Shown: positions 1 through 7,915 of the stretch, in pieces
How the letters are laid out: each line of letters begins with the position of its first letter
Numbering within the stretch: position 1 is the first letter of the stretch
Assembly (NCBI GenBank): GCA_937900465.1
Contig: CALCEJ010000061.1
Span: forward strand, 1 to 21,266
Direction: 5' to 3'
Length of the DNA stretch: 21,266 bases
Origin: an uncultured Bacteroidales bacterium
GTDB taxonomy: Bacteria > Bacteroidota > Bacteroidia > Bacteroidales > UBA932
Made by a program: the position numbers and the translations under genes
Notes under the pieces: model-generated
Database searches by the model: none
What the model was told of the DNA's origin: nothing
The model's input: the letters and a program-made list of their open reading frames with translations, nothing else

Positions 1-980
1 CAACCTGGGAAGTAATCAGCGGCCATATCGACCAGCTTAAACCTGTATTCAAGGATTACGTGGATGTGATTTTTGTCCTTGAGGCCGGATTTATAGGCAC
101 CTTCGGCGAATGGTACTACACCAGCAACTTCGGCTTCGATCCCAAGACCGTCGAGGATTACGTCCCCAGGAGACAGCTCCTTGACAAACTGCTCGAGGCC
201 GTTCCCGCTCAGCGTCAGATAGCAATCCGCTATCCCGGCGCCATCATCGGTATGCTGAATATTACCGCCTCAGACACCCTGACCCTTAAGACCGCCCACG
301 ACGGATCCATCCTGTCCCGCCTTGCCCATCACAATGACTGTTTTGTCTCATCCAATGACGATGTGGGCACATATCACGGTCTTGTGGAACGGTCCTTTGT
401 CTATGCCAATTCCAGATACACGATATGGGGCGGAGAAACCTGTAATGTGGCGCTGGCCTGTCACTGCGAGAATTCACTCGCTATGTCTAAGGCCCACCAT
501 ATGACATACCTTAACGACGACTACAACAAGAACGTCCTCGCCCGCTGGAAGGAGGAGGACTGCTATGATGAAATACTCCACAGGATGGGCTACCGTCTTG
601 TGCTTGAAAATGCATACCTGACTCCGGAGCCCGAAAAGGGAAAGGACCTCAGGCTCGTACTCAAGATCCGTAACGAAGGCTATGCCGCTCCCCAGAACCC
701 GCGTGATGTGGAATTCATCTTCAAGGGAGAGGAGAATACTTTCACAGTCAAGACACAGGATGTAGATCCCCGTTTCTGGTTCGAGAATATGGTCTCCACC
801 GTGGACGTAAACCTCGCCATCCCCGAGGATATTCCCTCCGGAGCCTATACCCTGTATCTTAACCTTCCGGATCCTGAACCTACTATCCACGACGATCCCC
901 GCTATTCCATCCGTCTTGCCAATACAGGCACTTGGGAGGAGGATAGCGGTTATAACAAAATCGCACAGATCAATCTGTAA
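1..980 (+). CDS. DUF4874/DUF4832 domain protein, 5'-truncated (copy 1)
   Basis: The open frame runs in from the left edge (first complete codon at base 3) and ends with TAA at 978-980, so the start lies outside the window; the GTG at 60 is an internal Val. It aligns throughout with the two complete copies downstream: the FGEWYY segment (Glu codon at 108-110), HNDCF, WGGETCNVA, the CHC pair, and a C-terminal beta-rich part with LPDPEP and YNKIAQINL. From family knowledge, DUF4874 is the N-terminal and DUF4832 the C-terminal half of secreted bacterial proteins that look like a glycosidase-type barrel plus a beta domain; no activity is established that I can name. The Glu of GEWY is a candidate catalytic residue (inference). 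The next gene starts 3 nt after its stop, so they are surely co-transcribed. Confidence 0.85.
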   Translation, partial: TWEVISGHIDQLKPVFKDYVDVIFVLEAGFIGTFGEWYYTSNFGFDPKTVEDYVPRRQLLDKLLEAVPAQRQIAIRYPGAIIGMLNITASDTLTLKTAHDGSILSRLAHHNDCFVSSNDDVGTYHGLVERSFVYANSRYTIWGGETCNVALACHCENSLAMSKAHHMTYLNDDYNKNVLARWKEEDCYDEILHRMGYRLVLENAYLTPEPEKGKDLRLVLKIRNEGYAAPQNPRDVEFIFKGEENTFTVKTQDVDPRFWFENMVSTVDVNLAIPEDIPSGAYTLYLNLPDPEPTIHDDPRYSIRLANTGTWEEDSGYNKIAQINL

Positions 981-983
981 CAA

Positions 984-2363
984 ATGAAACGACTGTTATA
1001 CCTTGCTGCCGCCCTGTCCGCTGCAATCCTTTGCGGATGCAAGCGGGAACCAGATCCAGATGAAGCATACAAGGCTCTTACGGCTCTGGAATTCACTTCG
1101 TCGGATGAGGATTTTCCCAATCCCGAACGTGGATTCTACCGCCCCGTGGAATTTCACGGAGCCGCTCCAACGGCATTCGCCGCAACCACAGTGACCAGTT
1201 TGAGGCAGTTCAATTACACACTTATGCTCCTGGAGTTCTATCTCACGGATTTTATGGAATCCGATATAAGCGAGCAGTACCTTGAGGGTATTTCCTCGTG
1301 TTTTGAGAATCTGAGGGAAGGCGGTGGCAAGGCAATAGTCCGTTTTGCATACAAGGACAGCGAGAGTGACAAACCCTGGGATGCATCCGAGGCTTGGGTT
1401 CTGCGCCATATTGAGCAGGTAAAACCTATTCTTCAGGAGAATGCTGATGTTATCCTGGTCCTTCAGGCCGGGTTTATCGGAGTATGGGGAGAATGGTATT
1501 ATACCAGCAACTTCAATATGAATCCGGTTTCCGAAGCGTCCTTTACTCCACGAAAGCACGTCCTGGAGGCCCTTCTGGATGCACTGCCCGAGAGACGGCA
1601 GGTCCAGTTGAGGACTCCTGAGTTCAAATTGAAACTCCTTGGGCTCTCCGTTACGGATACTCTCACATCAGCTACGGCCCATTCACCTGCTGCGGTCTCC
1701 AGGGTTGGCGGTCATAATGACTGTTTCCTTGCATCGTCCAACGATACGGGAACCTTCCACGGAGACACGGAACGCGAATTCTGGAAGGCTGATTCCCGTT
1801 ATACCATAATGGGAGGGGAGAGTTGCAAGATATCTTCCTACTGTAAGTGTGATAATGCGATTAAGGCGCTGGAAGACTATCATTGGACATATCTGAACAG
1901 CGCTTTCCACACGGGCGTACTCAGTATCTGGCGTACCGATAAGTGCTTCGATGAGATTTCCCGCCGCCTTGGCTATCGTCTTTCCATAGACAAGGCTTTC
2001 ATAAGCCCGACCGTAAAGGCCGGAGAACCTGTGCGGCTTGTCCTGAAAATGCGTAACGACGGTTTTTCCGCGCCCCAGAACCCACGGCTTGCACAGTTGG
2101 TGTTCACAGGGGCCGATGGCACCTCGTCCGCAGTTACTCTCGACAAAGTTGATCCTAGAACCTGGTATGCGGGCACCGTCACCACTGTGGATGTGACTGT
2201 TCCCGCCCCGGAAAAGGCCGGAGAATATACTCTTTCCCTGAATCTTCCGGATCCGGAGCCCGCACTTTTTTCGAATCCTTTTTACTCCATTCGTCTGGCC
2301 AACCAGGATGTCTGGGATGAACTCAGCGGATACAACAAGATAACTACGGTAAGTGTTGAATAG
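984..2363 (+). CDS. DUF4874/DUF4832 domain lipoprotein (copy 2)
   Basis: The 459-residue product begins with a lipoprotein signal (MKRLLYLAAALSAAILCGC, lipidated Cys probably 19), so it should be anchored in the outer or inner membrane facing the periplasm or surface. The DUF4874-like half contains NPERGFY (about residue 45), IVRFAYKD and FIGVWGEWYYTSNF with Glu170. The DUF4832-like half contains HNDCF, MGGESC and YCKC, then a C-terminal beta-sandwich-like segment with LNLPDPEP and SIRLAN. Barrel-like strands ending in charged residues suggest a glycan-acting TIM barrel, but this is inference; substrate and activity are unknown. It starts 3 nt after copy 1 and is followed 1 nt later by a GH31 gene, pointing to a shared glycan-processing role. 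Identity to the neighbouring copies looks moderate, so the duplications are old. Confidence 0.88.
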   Translation: MKRLLYLAAALSAAILCGCKREPDPDEAYKALTALEFTSSDEDFPNPERGFYRPVEFHGAAPTAFAATTVTSLRQFNYTLMLLEFYLTDFMESDISEQYLEGISSCFENLREGGGKAIVRFAYKDSESDKPWDASEAWVLRHIEQVKPILQENADVILVLQAGFIGVWGEWYYTSNFNMNPVSEASFTPRKHVLEALLDALPERRQVQLRTPEFKLKLLGLSVTDTLTSATAHSPAAVSRVGGHNDCFLASSNDTGTFHGDTEREFWKADSRYTIMGGESCKISSYCKCDNAIKALEDYHWTYLNSAFHTGVLSIWRTDKCFDEISRRLGYRLSIDKAFISPTVKAGEPVRLVLKMRNDGFSAPQNPRLAQLVFTGADGTSSAVTLDKVDPRTWYAGTVTTVDVTVPAPEKAGEYTLSLNLPDPEPALFSNPFYSIRLANQDVWDELSGYNKITTVSVE

Positions 2364-2364
2364 T

Positions 2365-3963
2365 ATGCGAAAAAAAATACTTTCAGCGGTACTGCTGCCT
2401 ATTGTCGTTGCAGTTTTTTTCTCCGGATGCAAAACTTCCGGGGAGATAGTCGTTCCCCTTGAGGATGGCGAGGCCGTATGGGGCGGCCATATCAAGGATG
2501 GCTCTCTGATGCCTTTTGCACCAGGATTCGAAACATCCCTTTCGTACAATCTTTCCAATCAGGTGAACCCGCTCCTTCTCACATCGGAAGGTAAGTACAT
2601 CTGGAGCGACGCTCCTTTCTCTTTCCGCATACAGGAAAACTCCGTGGTAATAACTGGCAATTCCGCCCCGGTGGAGTGGGAAAAGGCGGGAAAGACCCTT
2701 TCAGATGCATTCAAGGCGGCTTCCCGAAAGCATTTTCCCTCCGACGGGGTTCTTCCTCCCTCAGAATTTTACCGCTTTCCCCAGTACAACACCTGGATCG
2801 AGCTTATGTATGACCAGAATCAGGAAGGTGTTCTAAGTTATGCTGAGGGAATTCTGTCCAACGGACTTCCTCCGGGTATTATTATGATTGACGATACCTG
2901 GCAGGAGGATTACGGAAAATGGGTTTTCCATCCCGGACGGTTCCCGGATCCAAAGGCGATGTGCGACCAGCTTCACGCTATGGGATTCAAGCTGATGCTT
3001 TGGATCTGCCCCTTTGTGAGTATGGACCAGTATCAGATTTGTCGGGAAATAATGGAAGGGAAAGGCTTCCTGCTTACCGGAGCTCGGAGCTGGGAGGAGG
3101 CAAGCGACCCCTATCCTGTGCGCTGGTGGAACGGGACGTCGGCGGTCCTGGATTTCTCCAACGAAGCTGCGCTGGAATGGTTCAATGCCCAGCTTCGCCG
3201 CCTTATGGACGACTACGGGGTGGATGGATTCAAGTTTGATGCCGGCGATTTTGACTTTTATCCTTCAGACGCTCTGGCAAAGGGAGGCGACGTCCCTGCC
3301 TGGGAACAGTGCTCACTGTTTGTTGAAAATGCCGCATCTTTCCCTTACAATGAACTCAGGGCCGGATGGCGCAATGCCGGAAGGCCTATAGTCCAGAGAC
3401 TTCACGACAAGAGCCATTCCTGGGAAGACCTTCGCAAACTTATTCCTGAGATGATGGCGGAAAGTCTTATGGGCTTCAGTTTCTGCTGCCCTGATATGGT
3501 TGGAGGCGGCAGCTTTGAAACTTTCCTGAGCGGAAAGACAGATCCTGACCTTATCGTGCGTTCTGCGCAGGTCCACGCCTTAATGCCTATGATGCAGTTC
3601 TCGCTGGCTCCCTGGCGTGTCTTGGATAAGGAGCGCTACGACGCGGTACTTGGCTGCGTCGCTCTCCGGAATTCACTTCTTCCCCGGATCGAAAGCTTGT
3701 TTTTGCGCGCGGCATCAACCGGAGAACCTATTGTCGCTCCGCTGGAGTATGTATTCCCCCACGAGGGCCTTGAGAATGTCGTGGACCAGTTTATGCTGGG
3801 GGACAGTCTCCTGGTCGCGCCTATGCTGGACAAGGGAACCTCCCGCAGCGTAATACTCCCGTCCGGCCAGTGGCGTTCCCTTGATGGCGGCGCCATCCTT
3901 GAAGGAGGAACTTACACCATAGATGTTCCGATAGATATTCTTCCTGTATTTGAAAGACTGTAA
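2365..3963 (+). CDS. GH31 family alpha-glycosidase lipoprotein
   Basis: The 532-residue product is a GH31-type retaining alpha-glycosidase. A lipoprotein signal (MRKKILSAVLLPIVVAVFFSGC, Cys22) decides the ATG at 2365 over the in-frame GTG at 2353. The catalytic barrel shows IIMIDDTW (Asp176/177), MLWICPFVS, GFKFDAGD with nucleophile Asp292, and RLHDKSHSW with the acid/base candidate Asp348, aligning with the usual R-x-x-GD-x-x-S/T-W motif. A C-terminal beta domain (LLVAPML, LPSGQW) follows. It is shorter than typical GH31 enzymes (650-800 residues) because the N-terminal beta domain is reduced. The KFDAG motif recalls the YicI/MYORG-like branch rather than starch-type alpha-glucosidases, but specificity (glucose, xylose, galactose) cannot be read from sequence alone. 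It sits 1 nt after one DUF4832 gene and 3 nt before another. Confidence 0.9.
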   Translation: MRKKILSAVLLPIVVAVFFSGCKTSGEIVVPLEDGEAVWGGHIKDGSLMPFAPGFETSLSYNLSNQVNPLLLTSEGKYIWSDAPFSFRIQENSVVITGNSAPVEWEKAGKTLSDAFKAASRKHFPSDGVLPPSEFYRFPQYNTWIELMYDQNQEGVLSYAEGILSNGLPPGIIMIDDTWQEDYGKWVFHPGRFPDPKAMCDQLHAMGFKLMLWICPFVSMDQYQICREIMEGKGFLLTGARSWEEASDPYPVRWWNGTSAVLDFSNEAALEWFNAQLRRLMDDYGVDGFKFDAGDFDFYPSDALAKGGDVPAWEQCSLFVENAASFPYNELRAGWRNAGRPIVQRLHDKSHSWEDLRKLIPEMMAESLMGFSFCCPDMVGGGSFETFLSGKTDPDLIVRSAQVHALMPMMQFSLAPWRVLDKERYDAVLGCVALRNSLLPRIESLFLRAASTGEPIVAPLEYVFPHEGLENVVDQFMLGDSLLVAPMLDKGTSRSVILPSGQWRSLDGGAILEGGTYTIDVPIDILPVFERL

Positions 3964-3966
3964 GCG

Positions 3967-5427
3967 ATGATAAAGAAATTTCTCCTTGGCCTTGCGGCCG
4001 CAGCTCTTGTATTCTCCTGCGATGTTTCCTTCAGCGTGAGAGATAGTGGCGGTAACGATGACGGTGACGGTGACGGTACCGGACAGCAGGTTGATGATGG
4101 CGGATCAGTTGAACTTCCGGACGATACCACCGATGACAATCCGGGAGGCTATGACTGGACCGGTGTGAAGTACACTTTCCGGGAAGCGGAGGCTCCCGTT
4201 GTAAACCCAGAGCGCGGGTTCTATTATCCCGTGGACCTGAGGAGCGGCACTTCGCCCATATCGGTTTCTTCCGTCAAGGCCCAGAGAAAAGAGGGCAGGA
4301 CCCTTTTCTATCTTGGTTTCTACCTTAACGATTTTATGGAGGGAAACGGGGATATCTCGAGCGACTTCCTGAAGAAGATCCAGGATTGTATGGACGCTCT
4401 TCGTGAAGGAGGCGCCAAGTGTATCCTGCGCTTTGCATACAAGGACCGCGAGAGCGACAAGCCCTGGGACGCATCGGAAAAGACGGTGCTTCACCAGGTG
4501 GAGCAGCTGAAGCCCCTTCTCCAAAAGAATGAGGATGTGATTTTTGTGCTCCAGGCCGGTTTCGTGGGCGTATGGGGCGAGTGGTACTATACGGATAATT
4601 TCGTGTTCCAGCCGTCCTCAGATGCTGATTATCAGCCTCGCCGCCACCTTGCTGACGCGCTTCTGGACGCTCTTCCCGCCTCTCGCAAAATCCAGGTTCG
4701 CACTCCTCAGTTCAAGATGAGGATGTATGGGCTCAGTGTGAAGGACACCCTGACCTATGCTACCGCCAACAAGGGAACCGCCCTTTCCCGTATAGGCGGA
4801 CACAACGACTGCTTCGGCGCCTCGTCCGAGGACTGGGGTACCTTTGACAACGAGCCGTCCGACCGCGCTTTCTGGAAGGCGGAGACGCGCTATACCGTTA
4901 TGGGCGGGGAAACCTGCAATGTATCCGATTACTGCACCTGTGAGGCTTCCCTTAAGGATATGGCGGACTACCACTGGACCTATCTCAACATAGGTTATCA
5001 CGGAGGAGTCATCGACCGCTGGAAGAGCACCGGCTGCTTTGACGAGATTGTGGACCGCCTAGGCTATCGCCTTGTACTTGACAATGTGGAACGTAAGGAG
5101 GAGGTCGATGACGAGGGGAATACCAGCATCGCCATCAACTTCCGCAATACCGGATTTGCTTCGCCTGTGAACCCAAGAAAGGTGGAGCTGGTATTTGTCG
5201 ATGAGTCCGGCAGCGCGACGATATTCGACGTGCCTTCGGATCCCAGGAAATGGCACTGCGGCGCGCATACTGTTCTCGTGGATGTAAAGCTTCCTTCAGA
5301 GAAGGGGACAATGTATATGAATCTCCCGGATCCGCTCCTTTACAACCGTCCGGAGTACAGTATCGCCTTTGCAAACGAGGATGTGTTTGATTCCAAAACA
5401 GGTTACAACAAGCTTTTCGAACTCTGA
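3967..5427 (+). CDS. DUF4874/DUF4832 domain lipoprotein (copy 3)
   Basis: The 486-residue product has a lipoprotein signal (MIKKFLLGLAAAALVFSC, Cys18), then a roughly 45-residue acidic Gly/Asp-rich linker absent from copy 2, which would hold the folded part away from the membrane. The conserved body repeats the family hallmarks: NPERGFYYPVDL, ILRFAYKDRESDKPWDAS, FVGVWGEWYYTDNF with Glu205, HNDCFGASS, MGGETCNVSDYCTC and GCFDEI, then the C-terminal beta segment ending in SGYNK-like SKTGYNKLFEL. The shared charged motifs suggest the same fold and catalytic chemistry as copies 1 and 2, possibly with a different glycan preference (inference). Its TGA stop overlaps the next ATG by one base. The linker is coded by a short repeat of GACGGT units near 4059-4076. 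Confidence 0.88.
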   Translation: MIKKFLLGLAAAALVFSCDVSFSVRDSGGNDDGDGDGTGQQVDDGGSVELPDDTTDDNPGGYDWTGVKYTFREAEAPVVNPERGFYYPVDLRSGTSPISVSSVKAQRKEGRTLFYLGFYLNDFMEGNGDISSDFLKKIQDCMDALREGGAKCILRFAYKDRESDKPWDASEKTVLHQVEQLKPLLQKNEDVIFVLQAGFVGVWGEWYYTDNFVFQPSSDADYQPRRHLADALLDALPASRKIQVRTPQFKMRMYGLSVKDTLTYATANKGTALSRIGGHNDCFGASSEDWGTFDNEPSDRAFWKAETRYTVMGGETCNVSDYCTCEASLKDMADYHWTYLNIGYHGGVIDRWKSTGCFDEIVDRLGYRLVLDNVERKEEVDDEGNTSIAINFRNTGFASPVNPRKVELVFVDESGSATIFDVPSDPRKWHCGAHTVLVDVKLPSEKGTMYMNLPDPLLYNRPEYSIAFANEDVFDSKTGYNKLFEL

Positions 5428-6158
5428 TGAGACGTTCCGTATTATATATCGCAGCACTGGCTGTCCTTATGGGTGCCTGTCGTGAGAGACCTTCAGTGGC
5501 TTCTTACTGGGCTTCGCGTTCTCTCGATATTTCCGATATCCGCGCTTCGGAGGAGGAATTTGCGGATTTTGCGGAGCTCGCCGTTTCTGCTCCTGTGGAG
5601 GATGCCATTGCAGGGATCGACCTTTTGCTGGACAGGGTTTCGTCCCAGCCGGTGAGTTATTATGTATATTCCCAGTGGCTGTACGAGGGCTTTGGCTCGT
5701 TGCTGTCTCCCTGTCACTCTGATACTTTGTTCGTCTATGCCGCTGACAGGATTGTTTCCGAGGGCATAATGGACGGATATGAAAGGGAACTCTTTCTCAC
5801 CCGCCGGGAGTATTGCCTTCACAACCGCGTGGGAATGAGGGCCGATATTCCCCGTATCTATGACCGCGAGTACAAGATTTCGAACGTTCCTCTTGTCCAG
5901 AAGACGCTGTTTCTTGTGGTTGACCAGGCGTGTCCCTCGTGCGTTGACGCTATGACCGGTTTTATTTCTCCGGAGTGGGCCGATACCTGGCTTATCGCCC
6001 TTTGTGTCGGCCGCGGGCCGCTTCCCGTTGAGCCCGGCTGGGACTGTTTCTTTGTGGATCCGGAACAGGTTCTCTTTGATCCTTCCGCGACTCCTTTTTA
6101 TTTCGTGACTGCCCCCGACGGGACCGTCGAAACAGGATATACGCTTTTTAAGAAATAA
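5427..6158 (+). CDS. Thioredoxin-fold lipoprotein, DUF5106-like
   Basis: The 243-residue product has a lipoprotein signal (MRRSVLYIAALAVLMGAC, Cys18), an alpha-helical middle section (about 35-150) resembling the DUF5106 region found before thioredoxin domains in Bacteroidota, and a C-terminal part that looks like a compact thioredoxin fold. There VDQACPSCVDAM carries a CxxC pair (Cys169, Cys172), and SATPFYFV supplies the Thr plus cis-Pro (Pro223) expected opposite it. Such proteins act as periplasmic disulfide reductases or isomerases. The neighbouring DUF4832 proteins have four to five conserved cysteines each, so this gene may service their disulfides (inference from operon context). The start overlaps the previous stop by one base, indicating translational coupling. 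Confidence 0.72.
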   Translation: MRRSVLYIAALAVLMGACRERPSVASYWASRSLDISDIRASEEEFADFAELAVSAPVEDAIAGIDLLLDRVSSQPVSYYVYSQWLYEGFGSLLSPCHSDTLFVYAADRIVSEGIMDGYERELFLTRREYCLHNRVGMRADIPRIYDREYKISNVPLVQKTLFLVVDQACPSCVDAMTGFISPEWADTWLIALCVGRGPLPVEPGWDCFFVDPEQVLFDPSATPFYFVTAPDGTVETGYTLFKK

Positions 6159-6184
6159 TCTAAAACTTATTAAAAATCAACCGT

Positions 6185-6337
6185 ATGAAAAAACAAAATT
6201 ATTGCCCCCCCCAGATTGAACTTTTGGATGTCCGGGTGGAGGGAAATTTCTGCGAGTCGTTCACCGGTGTATCCGGGGCGAATACGACAAAGGACGAAAC
6301 ATTGATGTCTTCGGATTGGGATGATTTGTTTGATTAA
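6185..6337 (+). CDS. Small 50-residue peptide, function unknown
   Basis: ATG at 6185 to TAA at 6335-6337 encodes 50 residues beginning MKKQNYCPPQIELLDVRVEG and ending SSDWDDLFD. There is no signal peptide or membrane segment. The form, a basic MKK start, a Tyr-x-x-Pro-x-x-Glu core and an acidic tail, resembles short peptides often found beside fimbrillin-like and other surface lipoprotein genes in Bacteroidales; I know no function for them. It lies 26 nt after the DUF5106-like gene and 15 nt before the fimbrillin-like gene, whose AAGGAGAG ribosome-binding-like stretch starts at its stop codon. Reading-frame compactness and context argue that it is real, but at 50 codons a chance frame cannot be excluded. 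Confidence 0.6.
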   Translation: MKKQNYCPPQIELLDVRVEGNFCESFTGVSGANTTKDETLMSSDWDDLFD

Positions 6338-6352
6338 AAGGAGAGTATCGCT

Positions 6353-7795
6353 ATGAAAAAGATTCTTTTTGTTCTTGGAGTGGCCGTAATAGCGGCCGTA
6401 GCCTGTGAAAAAAGCATAGAACCAGGGAGCGATATTCAGTACAATCCAGACGGTTCTTATACTATGACAATCAGAGCCAATGCATCTGATATGACGAAGA
6501 CTGCATATGCGGGCGATGTCACATTCTCGTGGAGTGCCGGGGATGAGATTTCAGTCCTGTTCCACGATGGGGATGGCAACAATGTCTTCAAAACTTTCAC
6601 AACTGCTTCCGGTGGAACAACGGCAACCTTTACCGGAACAGTAGAAGGTGGGTTGACCATAGGAGCATATGATGATGCCTTGGCTGCTAATGATGGTGTA
6701 AAATGGGCTCTCTATCCTGCGGATAGCGGACATACCTTTACAAAAGGCGCGGCGAATCCGATTTCATTCAATGTCCCCTCAGAAACAGATTTTTCCTCCC
6801 GTTCGTCATATGAAATCGCACCAATCCCGATGTGGGCGCAGGGAGATGGATCTAACAATTTTTCCTTCAAGCATCTTTCGAAGTGCTATAAGTTCACTTT
6901 CACAAATATGGATGTTTCTAAGGTCAAAATGACAATAACCCATACTGCTGACGGTTATTACCTTTCAGGAACTTCCAAGATTAATGGATCGGGAAGCGAC
7001 TTATACCTGGAATGTTATTCAGGAAGCGGAACGACAACTGTTTCACAAACGGTCAATGTCAATCCTTCCACAAAAACAGCAACTTTCTATATTCCTTGTA
7101 GGAAATGGTGTAAGCTTCAACCGAATATCACCCTGTTCAATATGGATGCCGGTGCCAACTATGGCAATACCCTTTTGAGCGCTTCAGCCAAGGCCAGGTT
7201 CACTGATGATGTAGGTACGGGTGTTATTGTGCCGGTTCCGTCAACGGATGTGAAGGGTGTCGGAGTTCCTTTCATTTCAAAATTTGGAATCGACTGGGAT
7301 TCGCCTTTGGGATCAACGGCTGGGACGAGTCCGATGACTGAGATGAAGGTTGCTTCAGATGCTTCATATCTTTATATGCTTTTGAAAATGGATGCTACGG
7401 GAATCCAGACGGATCCTTCGTATAACAAGGCGAATTTGATAGTGTTTTATGTTGGAGACAGCTCGTCTGCTTCGGCTGCGTGGTTCTGGAATAATGATAC
7501 ATATACCTCAAATATAAGTCTCGGATGGAATTTGAGGTACGGATCGTGGGTTAGCCCCAACTCCAATGCGATTGTTTTGGATGGCCAGTCTCTCAGGGTT
7601 GGCGATGACGTTTATACGGAAATGAAGCTTGATAGAAGCGCTAATACAATACTTTCAACTGGAGGAAGTGTTAAGCTTGGCGTTCTATTGTACTATGAAA
7701 GCATAGGTGATTCTTGGGGCTCGGTTTATTCTCCGGCACCAGCTAAAAATTCATCAATGCTATCCGTAACCCTACCCGCATACGTCGCCCCTTAG
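6353..7795 (+). CDS. Fimbrillin-like surface lipoprotein
   Basis: The 480-residue product has a lipoprotein signal (MKKILFVLGVAVIAAVAC, Cys18). The N-terminal half shows the pattern common to Bacteroidales fimbrillin-like (Mfa/FimA-type) lipoproteins: KTAYAGDVTFSWSAGDEISV, with Trp60 and Gly63-Asp64, followed by a Ser/Thr/Gly-rich beta domain. The C-terminal third (from about residue 315, SPMTEMKVASDASYLYMLLK) has the look of a DOMON/CBM9-like beta-sandwich that binds sugar or small ligands; this part is tentative. It should be a surface adhesin or binding protein. By eye its codons are more AT-rich than those of the DUF4832 operon, and it is closed by a strong terminator. No own TAnnTTTG promoter is visible, so it may be read from the upstream operon or from a weak promoter. 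Confidence 0.72.
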   Translation: MKKILFVLGVAVIAAVACEKSIEPGSDIQYNPDGSYTMTIRANASDMTKTAYAGDVTFSWSAGDEISVLFHDGDGNNVFKTFTTASGGTTATFTGTVEGGLTIGAYDDALAANDGVKWALYPADSGHTFTKGAANPISFNVPSETDFSSRSSYEIAPIPMWAQGDGSNNFSFKHLSKCYKFTFTNMDVSKVKMTITHTADGYYLSGTSKINGSGSDLYLECYSGSGTTTVSQTVNVNPSTKTATFYIPCRKWCKLQPNITLFNMDAGANYGNTLLSASAKARFTDDVGTGVIVPVPSTDVKGVGVPFISKFGIDWDSPLGSTAGTSPMTEMKVASDASYLYMLLKMDATGIQTDPSYNKANLIVFYVGDSSSASAAWFWNNDTYTSNISLGWNLRYGSWVSPNSNAIVLDGQSLRVGDDVYTEMKLDRSANTILSTGGSVKLGVLLYYESIGDSWGSVYSPAPAKNSSMLSVTLPAYVAP

Positions 7796-7820
7796 TCGCA
7801 ATCAGTTATTTGTTGTTCAC

Positions 7821-7855
7821 GGCCGGCCCTTTACCGGGCCGGTCTTTTATCTTTT
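7821..7855 (+). terminator. Intrinsic terminator after the fimbrillin-like gene
   Basis: The stem pairs 7821-7829 (GGCCGGCCC) with 7836-7844 (GGGCCGGTC, one G-U pair) around a six-base loop and is followed by TTTTATCTTTTT. It starts 26 nt after the TAG stop and ends just before the ATPase promoter, so it separates the two transcription units. Confidence 0.88.
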
Positions 7856-7860
7856 TCGGA

Positions 7861-7877
7861 TTATCCAATTTGGATAA
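7861..7877. repeat. Perfect inverted repeat over the -33 box, possible operator
   Basis: TTATCCAA-T-TTGGATAA is an 8-bp perfect inverted repeat with one central base. The TTTG of the predicted promoter (7869-7872) lies inside it, so a dimeric regulator bound here would block RNA polymerase. No regulator gene is seen nearby; the link to regulation is inference. Confidence 0.55.
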
Positions 7878-7900
7878 AATTACAGAAATACTTATCTTTG
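7869..7900 (+). promoter_or_regulatory. Bacteroidota-type promoter of the ATPase gene
   Basis: TTTG at 7869-7872 and TATCTTTG at 7893-7900, separated by 20 bases, match the TTTG-N19-21-TAnnTTTG consensus used by the Bacteroidota primary sigma factor exactly. The start of transcription would fall near 7906, leaving a leader of only about 10 nt before the ATG at 7916. Confidence 0.8.
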
Positions 7901-7915
7901 CAAAAAAGCTGAACT

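Noticed and set aside
2353..2364. GTG start for the GH31 gene at 2353
   Set aside because: It would overlap the upstream stop and put four residues before a clean MRKKIL lipoprotein signal; the ATG at 2365 fits better.
1683..2558. Minus-strand open frame of 291 codons opposite DUF4832 copy 2
   Set aside because: It crosses two well supported plus-strand genes and shows no family pattern.
6185..6337. Small peptide as a ribosomally made, modified peptide precursor
   Set aside because: No modifying enzyme, peptidase-transporter or typical leader cleavage site is nearby.
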